DNA of 6,064 nt from a bacterium (GTDB lineage Bacteria > SZUA-79 > Acidulodesulfobacterales > Acidulodesulfobacteraceae): the NCBI GenBank assembly GCA_021799935.1, contig JAJYZM010000067.1:1-6064 (forward strand), given 5' to 3'. The notes under the pieces were generated by a model that was not told the origin of the DNA, searched no databases, and saw nothing but the letters and a program-made list of their open reading frames with translations. A program made the translations under genes and the position numbers. Below are positions 1 to 5,176 of the stretch, piece by piece. Numbering within the stretch: position 1 is the stretch's first letter; each line of letters begins with the position of its first letter.

Positions 1-541
1 CCGGATTTATAAAATTAACAAGCGTTATACTTCCGACCTGGGCAGGATTGGTCTGTCCGGAAATAGCCGCCGAAACCGTTCCGTTTTGGGAAATAGTAAC
101 GGAAGTAGCGTTAGGCGGTATGGTAATAGGCGGAACAAGCTGATTGCCGTTAGCATCTACAAGCTGTCCCTGCGAATTAGTCTGAAAAGTCCCGTCTCTG
201 GTATATGCGGTTTCTCCGTTGGGCATCTGTATCTGAAAAAAACCCTGCCCGGAAATTGCTATATCTAAAGGGTTCGATGTCTGCTGAAGGTCGCCCTGGG
301 TAAATTCTTTTTCTATCGAAGATACCTTTGTACCGAGTCCTATTTGAATGCCCGTAGGAGACTGAATGTATTGAGAAGAATAAGCTCCCGGAGATTTTAC
401 AGTCTGATAGAACAGGTCCTCGAAATTGACCCTCGATTGCTTAAATCCAGTGGTGTTGGTGTTTGCAAGATTATTAGCTATGTTGTCTATTTCTACCTGC
501 TGACCTTCCATGCCCGTTGCGGCAGTCCATAAAGCTCTCAT
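1..541 (-). CDS. flgG: Flagellar distal rod protein FlgG (3' end outside window)
   Basis: FlgG polymerises into the distal rod, the part of the flagellar drive shaft that crosses the periplasm; it is exported by the flagellar type III apparatus. The visible 180 codons start with MRALWTAATGM and carry the rod/hook N-terminal signature IANNLANTNTTGFK at residues 21-34. A later stretch, LDIAISGQGFFQI, is typical of the FlgE/F/G family. The reading frame is open to the left edge at a point (LVNFINP) where FlgG proteins have roughly 80 residues left, so this is truncation by the window and not a broken gene. The start at 539-541 is supported by a strong Shine-Dalgarno GGAGGT (553-558) 11 bases upstream. 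It follows flgF in the usual order, but across an unusually long repeat-bearing gap. Confidence 0.96.
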   Translation of the reverse strand, partial: MRALWTAATGMEGQQVEIDNIANNLANTNTTGFKQSRVNFEDLFYQTVKSPGAYSSQYIQSPTGIQIGLGTKVSSIEKEFTQGDLQQTSNPLDIAISGQGFFQIQMPNGETAYTRDGTFQTNSQGQLVDANGNQLVPPITIPPNATSVTISQNGTVSAAISGQTNPAQVGSITLVNFINP

Positions 542-552
542 ATTTTAAATTT

Positions 553-558
553 ACCTCC
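553..558 (-). promoter_or_regulatory. Ribosome binding site of flgG
   Basis: GGAGGT on the minus strand lies 11 bases before the ATG at 539-541. It fixes the start and shows that flgG initiates independently, which fits its 350-base separation from flgF. I see no convincing promoter of its own in the gap, so flgG is probably expressed by read-through from flgF. Confidence 0.75.
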
Positions 559-627
559 GTATCGCTAAATCGCGGTTAAAATTGAATTTACTGGATTAAC
601 GCTTCGCTCTCGACCTTTGGTCTCGTG

Positions 628-644
628 AAGTTTATCATAAACTT
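628..644. repeat. 17-bp palindrome beside the repeat array
   Basis: AAGTTTAT and ATAAACTT are exact inverted copies around a single central C (636). The right arm ends where the first interspersed palindrome begins, so the two could form back-to-back stems in the flgF-flgG message. A weaker stem, GACC-TTT-GGTC, lies at 612-622. There is no run of T on either side, so it does not look like an intrinsic terminator. The symmetry would also suit a protein-binding site, but nothing identifies a protein. Confidence 0.5.
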
Positions 645-778
645 TCCCGCTTTCGCGGGAATGACAATACCCGAATTTAACTTTTTACCAGACGGGCGTC
701 ATTCCCGCCTACGCGGGAATGACAATACCCGAATTTAGCTTTTAACCTAACGGGCGTCATTCCCGCGAAAGCGGGAAT
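644..778. repeat. Three-copy array of an interspersed palindromic repeat, 58-base period
   Basis: Three GC-rich palindromes occur in the flgF-flgG gap: 644-661 (TTCCCGC, loop TTTC, GCGGGAA), 701-720 (ATTCCCGC, loop CTAC, GCGGGAAT) and 759-778 (ATTCCCGC, loop GAAA, GCGGGAAT). The segment 655-708 recurs at 713-766 with only a few changes, so the spacers are duplicated too and the period is exactly 58. The outer two loops (TTTC and GAAA) are reverse complements, so the end copies face each other. The pattern ATTCCC-N8-GGGAAT matches the neisserial dRS3 repeat consensus as I know it, and similar elements are scattered through many proteobacterial genomes. In the flgF-flgG transcript each copy would form a strong hairpin. 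No transposase is present; a MITE or REP-like element is the likeliest class. Confidence 0.85.
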
Positions 779-780
779 CC

Positions 781-797
781 ATAACATAATTTGTTAT
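781..797. repeat. Small inverted repeat at the flgF side of the array
   Basis: ATAACA (781-786) and TGTTAT (792-797) are exact inverted copies around TAATT, immediately beyond the third palindrome. In the flgF message this weak AT-rich stem would precede the strong hairpins. The rest of the gap to the flgF stop (798-891) is AT-rich and I see no gene, promoter or terminator in it. Confidence 0.35.
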
Positions 798-891
798 ATA
801 TTAAAACAACATTAAGACATTCTGCGGAACGAATTGAAATCCGTCCCCTATTCTATACAATTTGAATAAAAATTTTCTGATTCCTAACAGG

Positions 892-1668
892 CTAAACGGC
901 CGCGCCTATAGTATTAATGGCGGTATTGTTAACCTGTGAGTAGGATTTTAAAACCTGTATCATATTATTGTAAGTTTCCGAAACGTTAATCATCTGAACC
1001 ATCCCTTTTATCTCGTTGACGTTGGATTCCTCGACGTATCCCTGAAGCATATCGGGATTTTGATTCTGAACCGGCTCTCCCGAGGCTTTTGTCGCGGAAA
1101 AGAGAGTATCGCCGTATTTGGATAAATATTCCGGATTTTTAAAATTGACGGTCAATATCTGCCCTGAGTATAATTCGTTGTTTGTCTGAGGGTCGGTAAG
1201 ATTTATTATGCCGGAATCGGTAATGGTTATATTCGAACCTCTTTCGTTTAAAAAAATAGGTTTTTTATTTGTACTCATAACCGGAAAACCCTCCTGATTT
1301 ACGAGCTCCCCGGTCTGGTTTAAAGAAAACGCTCCGTTCCTGGTGTATTTAATTCCGTCCGGGGTCTGAACTACGAAATATCCGCCGCCCTGGATCGCGA
1401 GGTCAAGCCTGTTGCCCGTCTTTTTTAACGCACCCTGGGACATATCAGTATATGTATTAAGCGTTACCGGATATGCCTTGTCTACGAGAGGCTTATCTTC
1501 GCCTGAATTTAAAGCAGAAACCGCTTTCGGGGATAAAAATTCCGCAAAATCGGCGTTACTGCTTTTATATCCTACCGTATTTACGTTGGATATATTATTG
1601 GTAACGATAGACAATTTTCTTTCTTCAGCCAGTATTCCGCTTAGAGCTACATAAGAACCGCCGTTCAT
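892..1668 (-). CDS. flgF: Flagellar proximal rod protein FlgF
   Basis: FlgF is a component of the proximal rod of the flagellar basal body, exported through the flagellar type III machinery. The 258-residue product is the normal length for the family. The N-terminal rod motif VTNNISNVNTVGYKSSN is near residues 22-38. The central LDLAIQGGGYFVVQTPDG is the FlgE/F/G core signature. The C-terminal GYVEESNVNEIKGMVQMI matches the conserved rod C-terminal helix. FlgF is preferred over FlgG because of the divergent N terminus, the NG-GSYVALSG opening, and its position directly before a clear flgG. The start at 1666-1668 has AAGG (1676-1679) 7 bases upstream and sits about 32 bases after the start point predicted for the sigma-54 promoter at 1711-1726, making it the first gene of a rod operon. 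Confidence 0.95.
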   Translation of the reverse strand: MNGGSYVALSGILAEERKLSIVTNNISNVNTVGYKSSNADFAEFLSPKAVSALNSGEDKPLVDKAYPVTLNTYTDMSQGALKKTGNRLDLAIQGGGYFVVQTPDGIKYTRNGAFSLNQTGELVNQEGFPVMSTNKKPIFLNERGSNITITDSGIINLTDPQTNNELYSGQILTVNFKNPEYLSKYGDTLFSATKASGEPVQNQNPDMLQGYVEESNVNEIKGMVQMINVSETYNNMIQVLKSYSQVNNTAINTIGAAV

Positions 1669-1710
1669 TAAACCGCCTTTTTATAATATTTTATTTAATA
1701 AATTATAATA

Positions 1711-1726
1711 TGCAATAAATATGCCA
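1711..1726 (-). promoter_or_regulatory. Sigma-54 (-24/-12) promoter of flgF-flgG
   Basis: On the minus strand the sequence TGGCATATTTATTGCA matches the sigma-54 consensus TGGCACG-N4-TTGCW at all key positions: GG at -24, GC at -12 and exactly ten bases between them. Transcription would start near 1700, giving a leader of about 32 bases before flgF. Sigma-54 control of rod and hook genes, through an FlgR/FleR-type activator, is known from Campylobacter, Helicobacter, Vibrio and Pseudomonas. No activator gene is in the window. A CCGCC/GGCGG inverted pair (1750-1754 and 1772-1776) lies 24-50 bases upstream of the -24 box and is at most a weak candidate for an activator site. Confidence 0.82.
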
Positions 1727-1797
1727 TTAAAATGTTCTATAAAAATTAACCGCCGAAAACCGTAAGATGTAGGCGGGAGCAAGAAAATAAATAAATC

Positions 1798-1825
1798 GGA
1801 TACCTTTAAAGGGATACCTTAAAGG
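1798..1825. repeat. Two-copy 14-base direct repeat in the divergent intergenic region
   Basis: GGATACCTTTAAAG (1798-1811) is followed directly by GGATACCTTAAAGG (1812-1825). The first contains the 10-bp palindrome CCTTTAAAGG (1803-1812). It lies between the flgF sigma-54 promoter and the promoter of the plus-strand unit, where an operator would be expected. No known regulator site is recognisable. It could equally be neutral slippage, since the two copies already differ by one base and are out of register after it. Confidence 0.45.
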
Positions 1826-1883
1826 GGGAAAAAATTTCCGCAATTATTTAATTTGTGAAAAAAGTCTTAAACGATAAATACTG

Positions 1884-1913
1884 TTGATATTATAGGCTAA
1901 ATTAATATACAAT
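1884..1913 (+). promoter_or_regulatory. Sigma-70-like promoter of the DsrE-like/PilZ unit
   Basis: TTGATA (1884-1889) and TACAAT (1908-1913) are separated by 18 bases, each with one or two departures from the housekeeping consensus. The expected start is at about 1919-1921, on or next to the A of the ATG at 1920. That agrees with the lack of any Shine-Dalgarno sequence before that ATG. The region is AT-rich, so a chance match is possible. Confidence 0.5.
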
Positions 1914-1919
1914 ATCTAT

Positions 1920-2216
1920 ATGAACGTAAAACTCGCCATTATTATTACGAGCGATAAATATGCCGGCCATATTTACGGTTTAATCCAGGCGGCGGCGGAA
2001 AGGGGTTTCGCCGTATCGGTTTTTATTATTGATAAAGAATTTATTTCACTTATTAAAAAGTATAAGCATAACGTGGACAGGGTTTCCGTTTGCGAACATT
2101 CCTGCGGCGTTAACGGAGTAATATCGCGTACAGACGATTTTAACTATGCTTCGCAGTTCGAAAACGCAAAAATGGTAAGCGGGCTCGAAGAAAAAGACAG
2201 GATATTATTATTTTAG
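1920..2216 (+). CDS. Small DsrE-family-like protein
   Basis: This 98-residue protein looks like a DsrE/DsrF-type single-domain alpha/beta protein. It opens with a hydrophobic strand and loop (KLAIIITSDKY, residues 4-14), then a helix GHIYGLIQAAAERG (16-29) and a second strand VSVFIID (32-38). VCEHSCGVNGV (57-67) matches the family pattern of a Cys at a strand end followed by Ser and Gly. The closing GLEEKDRILLF fits the family's usual C-terminal strand. Known relatives carry persulfide sulfur in relay systems (TusD, DsrE) or are uncharacterised. C58 is the candidate active cysteine and C62 makes a CxxxC pair. There is no signal peptide or membrane segment, so it is probably cytoplasmic. It has no visible ribosome binding site and may be read from a leaderless message. 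The PilZ gene follows after 15 bases. Family assignment is by eye; substrate and role are unknown. Confidence 0.75.
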   Translation: MNVKLAIIITSDKYAGHIYGLIQAAAERGFAVSVFIIDKEFISLIKKYKHNVDRVSVCEHSCGVNGVISRTDDFNYASQFENAKMVSGLEEKDRILLF

Positions 2217-2231
2217 GATAAGCCGCCTCAT

Positions 2232-2951
2232 ATGTTCGATATTAAAAAGCTGAAAGAAAATCCCGATATTAACGTATATTCCAAAAAGCAGGAAATTAAC
2301 TCCATACTTAAAGGGTTCGCCAACCAGAAAAAACCGGTTATTATTTATCCGGTTCCTTTCAACGATGAATATACGACGAATATCCTTAAAGTAAAAGACG
2401 AATCTATTGCTATAGACTCTATGGTTCCCAAATCCGGCAATTTAAAACTTATAGAATCTTCCTATATTAAAATAGCATTTAAATTCAGCAACAACGAGCA
2501 TTTCTTTCTTTCAAAGTTATATAATTATGAAAAAGAAGGAGATTTTTTCGTCTTTGAAATTTATAAGCCTATAGAAATATTATCTCTAGAAAAAAGAAAG
2601 TTTTTCAGGATAGAACCTTCTTTAAACGAACCGGTAAAAATTTCTTTTTTTCTAAATAATAAATATTTCGATTCGGTACTGTTCGACCTGTCCGGCGAAG
2701 GTTTTTCTTTTCTGCTCGATTTCCCCGTAGAAAAACATACTGTTTTAGAGGGCGTAAAGATTAAATTTCCCGGCGGACTGTCGGAAATTACGGTAAGAAT
2801 GGAAATCAGGTCTGTAGCCAGACTCGATAATCTTAAATATAAGGTAGGCGCTCAGGCTATTAATTTAAAACCCGCCGAACAGGATGTTTTGTTTAAATAT
2901 ATATTCAGAAGACAGCGTGAGATAGTAGCCGCTATGAAAGGGACGGTTTAA
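2232..2951 (+). CDS. PilZ-domain c-di-GMP-binding protein, YcgR-like
   Basis: This 239-residue cytoplasmic protein has the two-domain layout of YcgR-type flagellar brakes. The N-terminal beta-rich domain (about 1-115) is a probable YcgR N-domain. The PilZ domain (about 120-235) has both ligand motifs intact: RxxxR at R122-R126 (RKFFR) and DxSxxG at D152-S154-G157 (DLSGEG). In YcgR these bind a c-di-GMP dimer, and the loaded protein slows or reverses the flagellar motor; here that role is inferred from motifs and from the flagellar setting. The start is 15 bases after the DsrE-like gene. AGGA (2215-2218), overlapping that gene's stop codon, is a rather distant 13-base-spaced ribosome site, so translation may be coupled. 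The last 20 bases overlap, tail to tail, the FlhB-like gene on the other strand. Other PilZ functions, such as control of exopolysaccharide or pili, cannot be excluded. Confidence 0.88.
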   Translation: MFDIKKLKENPDINVYSKKQEINSILKGFANQKKPVIIYPVPFNDEYTTNILKVKDESIAIDSMVPKSGNLKLIESSYIKIAFKFSNNEHFFLSKLYNYEKEGDFFVFEIYKPIEILSLEKRKFFRIEPSLNEPVKISFFLNNKYFDSVLFDLSGEGFSFLLDFPVEKHTVLEGVKIKFPGGLSEITVRMEIRSVARLDNLKYKVGAQAINLKPAEQDVLFKYIFRRQREIVAAMKGTV

Positions 2952-3222
2952 CGGCTTTTTCGTTTAATTCGTACAAAAACGCAAAAATATTCGCTATAGC
3001 CTTATAAAGTTCGGGCGGAATTTCCTGGTAAATATCCAACCCGTCGAGTATATCGGCAAGCGCGTTATTTTTAGTTATAGGTATATTTTCTTTTTTTGCG
3101 ATTTCGATAATTTTTTCGGCAAGCTCTCCCCTGCCTTTGGCCGTAACGACCGGAGCGTTATTTTTTTTCGGGTCGTACCGCAGGGCTGTCGCCTTGGCTA
3201 ATTTAAACTTAGACTCTTTCAT
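2932..3222 (-). CDS. Small FlhB C-terminal-domain homologue (FhlB/FlhX type)
   Basis: The 96-residue product corresponds to the cytoplasmic C-terminal domain of the flagellar export switch protein FlhB, without the membrane domain. ALRYDP (13-18), APVVTAKGRGELAEKI (23-38), the IPI segment (47-49), and EIPPELYKAIANIFAFLYEL (67-86) match FlhB in order. In FlhB the self-cleavage site NPTH lies just before ALRYDP; here the residues before it (KLAKAT) contain no NPTH, so no cleavage is expected and the protein resembles the product of FlhB autocleavage. Free-standing versions such as Bacillus YlqH/FhlB and Campylobacter FlhX can partly stand in for the FlhB C-domain; that function here is inferred. 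GGAGGG (3233-3238) gives a good start, 14 bases inside the end of the FliK-like gene, a neighbour whose family binds this domain. Confidence 0.93.
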   Translation of the reverse strand: MKESKFKLAKATALRYDPKKNNAPVVTAKGRGELAEKIIEIAKKENIPITKNNALADILDGLDIYQEIPPELYKAIANIFAFLYELNEKAVKPSLS

Positions 3223-4135
3223 TTATTATTTTCCCTCCGGAAAATGTTTCCGCGCCGGGGACGAAAGTTCCGGTATTTTCCTTAAAAGATATATCCTTAA
3301 GGGTTATCCCGTCTTTCGACAGCATTTCTTTAAAGGATAATAGATTTTTATTTATAAGCTCTCTTGCCGCCGCCGGACATTCCTGAAATTTAACGCTAAG
3401 GAATTTATCGGAATAATATGAAAACAGCTTAATGCGGCCCAACCGGTTAAATTCCGTTTCAAGCATTAACATATATTTTTTCGGAGCGGCGCTTAACGAT
3501 TTTTTTTTATCGGGGGCGTCTTTTATAAAACGGCCGCGGTCGGAGGTTAAAATAACCGAACCCGAACCGAGCGCGGTGCCGAAATTAATATGGACAAACA
3601 AAAAATTGCCTTTTGCCTCGGCCGTTACGTTTTGTATGGAAGCGCTTAAACCGGACGCCGAAAGAGATTTAAAAGCGGCTCCAATATCGCCCTCCAAAAC
3701 GCCCGTAAATGCTTTGCTATATAAATCCAGAGCTTTTTGAATATTAATATTATCCGCCGCATCGGCTACGACTTTAAATATTATTTCAACGCCGGCGCCG
3801 GCGCTTTCGTTTACGGCGCCGCTTTTAACGGCGCTTTCGAGCCTTAGTTTAACCGGAATGCCGAAGCTCTCGTCAAACGCTTTTCCTAAGGTAAATTCGT
3901 CGTAAAGGCTTTCGGGGATAACCGCCGTCAAAAGTTTACCGTTAATATTCAATATTCCGATCGGAGAGCCCGCTTCGCCCGAGGAAACGCTTATTAAATC
4001 GGCCTCGATTATACTTCCCTGTTTTAATATTCCTAAAAGGGAGGATGTTATTTTTTCTTTTATAATTCCGGTTATTATATTATCGTTCCTGCTTAAACGG
4101 CCCGGTCCGCCAGTCTGCCCAGCTATATAATTCAT
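3209..4135 (-). CDS. FliK-like protein (hook-length control C-terminal domain)
   Basis: This 308-residue protein has a divergent C-terminal region (about 217-288) that fits the Flg_hook domain of FliK. A strand with LG at 232-233 (LETEFNRLGRIKL) is followed by LSVKFQ (246-251), then a helix of the type ARELINKNLLSFKEMLSKDG, and GITLKDISF (276-284). FliK measures hook length and its C-terminal domain contacts FlhB to switch export from hook to filament subunits. The N-terminal two thirds are Ser/Ala/Gly-rich and not recognised. At 308 residues it is shorter than most FliK proteins, so it may be the second FliK-like protein often paired with small FlhB homologues (compare Bacillus YlqG-YlqH) and not the true ruler. 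Its ATG overlaps the previous stop (ATGA, 4132-4135) with no Shine-Dalgarno sequence, indicating coupled translation. The name FliK itself is uncertain. Confidence 0.68.
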   Translation of the reverse strand: MNYIAGQTGGPGRLSRNDNIITGIIKEKITSSLLGILKQGSIIEADLISVSSGEAGSPIGILNINGKLLTAVIPESLYDEFTLGKAFDESFGIPVKLRLESAVKSGAVNESAGAGVEIIFKVVADAADNINIQKALDLYSKAFTGVLEGDIGAAFKSLSASGLSASIQNVTAEAKGNFLFVHINFGTALGSGSVILTSDRGRFIKDAPDKKKSLSAAPKKYMLMLETEFNRLGRIKLFSYYSDKFLSVKFQECPAAARELINKNLLSFKEMLSKDGITLKDISFKENTGTFVPGAETFSGGKIINERV

Positions 4136-4422
4136 ACGACTAAATCTACATGGGGGTTATTTCCGCCTGCTCCTTCCTCAGCCTCTTTTCTCTCTTCTTC
4201 TTTCTCCTTTTCTTCTTCTTTGCGGTTTTTGTTTTTATCGTTAACGGGCTCGAGTACTTCGCTTAATTCGACCACCGTATTTAAAGCGGCTTCATCGGTA
4301 TTTGCCATTTCTTTCTGAATTATATTGTTTGAATTTATTGCTAAAACATGGGAGGATGCGGCTATCTTTTCTACGGAAGGCAGATTTGTAATAATTTGTT
4401 GAAGCTCTACTGTATCTATCAT
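4132..4422 (-). CDS. Hypothetical 96-residue protein with Lys/Glu-rich tail
   Basis: I cannot name this gene. The N-terminal 60 residues are mixed, with short hydrophobic turns (LQQIITNLPSVEKI, 8-20) and likely helix (MANTDEAALNTVVELSEVLE, 39-58). Residues 63-83 are almost purely Lys, Glu, Arg and Asn and would form a charged helix or disordered linker. A Gly/Asn/Pro turn then leads to the hydrophobic end HVDLVV. There is no signal peptide or membrane segment. It lies 10 bases after the CheW-like stop with no clear ribosome site, and overlaps the FliK-like start by 4 bases, so it is translated as part of the operon. The placement suggests a flagellar accessory or an export partner of the FliK-like protein; that is inference from position only. 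Confidence 0.72.
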   Translation of the reverse strand: MIDTVELQQIITNLPSVEKIAASSHVLAINSNNIIQKEMANTDEAALNTVVELSEVLEPVNDKNKNRKEEEKEKEEERKEAEEGAGGNNPHVDLVV

Positions 4423-4432
4423 AACGATAGCG

Positions 4433-5176
4433 TTAAGACGTTAAATATTTAAAAATGCTTTCTATGTCTACAACCGAATAAAACTTTCCTTCAGCGTCTT
4501 CAAATACGTCAGATGTTATGTTGTTCGTGTTTTTAAATTTAAACGACGAAGAAGCGATAAGATTTTTATTTTTAACTCCGGTTATATTTTTTATTTCGCT
4601 TACAGACAATCCGAAAAATTTATTTTCGTAAATACAGATTATTGTATATTTTAACAAAGCTTTAATATCCATAACTCCGTTTACTACCGCGGAAAAATCG
4701 TATATTGGGACGATTCTGTTTCTGTACGATATCACCCCTAGATGCCCGGTTTTTCTGGAAAAAATATTAACCGGAGTCTTGTATTTTATTATTTCGTTTA
4801 TATTTAAAGCCGGCATGGCATAAAAAGAATTTTTAGATACGAATGTAAAATATGAAACTTCCTTTTCCAAATCTATTTTAGGCTTGAACGAAGAATCGGG
4901 CGAAACTTCCGGAACGGCTTTGCTGACAGAAGACGCGATATGTATATCGAAAACTTTGTCTGGGGTTCGGGCAGGAAAAGCGGAAGAAGGGGAAACTGCG
5001 TTTAATCCGGTTTCCGGGGTCAGCAATTTATCGACCGGATAAGACAGTATCTGTGCCTGCCGTCCCGTTTCCGCCGTATTTTTTTTGTCAAGCAAATCAT
5101 CTATCCACGGCGTTACTATATCCGAACCGACCGCCTTAAAGCCTTTTAAATCGTATAAATTGAAAGCGTTATTCAT
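4433..5176 (-). CDS. CheW-like protein with a long N-terminal extension (ParP-like?)
   Basis: The C-terminal 140 residues (about 107-245) form a CheW-like domain. VSYFTFVSKNSFYAMPALNINEII is the first strand set, GHLGVISYRNRIVPIYDFSAVV (144-165) matches the most conserved CheW segment (G-x-x-x-x-R-x-x-x-x-P-x-x-D), and YTIICIYENKFFGLSVSEI is the repeated half. CheW couples chemoreceptors to the CheA kinase. The first 105 residues are not found in ordinary CheW (about 150-170 residues in total) and are Ser/Pro-rich and probably flexible. An N-terminally extended CheW-like protein encoded next to a ParA ATPase is the layout of Vibrio ParP, which ties arrays to ParC at the pole. The start lies in an ATGA overlap with parA and has a strong GGAGGAGGG ribosome site (about 5183-5191) within the parA tail, so it may be made in greater amount. 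The ParP role is an inference. Confidence 0.85.
   Translation of the reverse strand: MNNAFNLYDLKGFKAVGSDIVTPWIDDLLDKKNTAETGRQAQILSYPVDKLLTPETGLNAVSPSSAFPARTPDKVFDIHIASSVSKAVPEVSPDSSFKPKIDLEKEVSYFTFVSKNSFYAMPALNINEIIKYKTPVNIFSRKTGHLGVISYRNRIVPIYDFSAVVNGVMDIKALLKYTIICIYENKFFGLSVSEIKNITGVKNKNLIASSSFKFKNTNNITSDVFEDAEGKFYSVVDIESIFKYLTS

Noticed and set aside
86..532. Plus-strand open frames of 60 and 62 codons opposite flgG
   Set aside because: They lie wholly within the clearly coding minus-strand flgG and have no family features; they are shadow frames.
566..595. Sigma-28 promoter for flgG
   Set aside because: TAAA and a CCGCGAT-like box occur on the minus strand, but the spacing is several bases too short and the -10 match is poor.
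644..661. Intrinsic terminator between flgF and flgG
   Set aside because: The hairpins are GC-rich, but no run of T follows on either strand, and flgG has no alternative promoter that I can see.
644..778. CRISPR array
   Set aside because: The repeats are only three, the spacers between them are near-identical instead of unique, and no cas gene is present.
1412..1654. Plus-strand 80-codon frame opposite flgF
   Set aside because: It is antisense to the conserved N-terminal half of FlgF, with no recognisable domain or start signal.
1769..1780. Remnant half-copy of the interspersed palindrome (GTAGGCGGGA)
   Set aside because: About ten bases match one arm and loop of the repeat family, but the partner arm is absent and the match is short enough to be chance.
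3137..3740. Plus-strand frames of 67 and 102 codons opposite the FlhB-like and FliK-like genes
   Set aside because: The minus-strand products have family motifs and operon coupling; these frames have neither.
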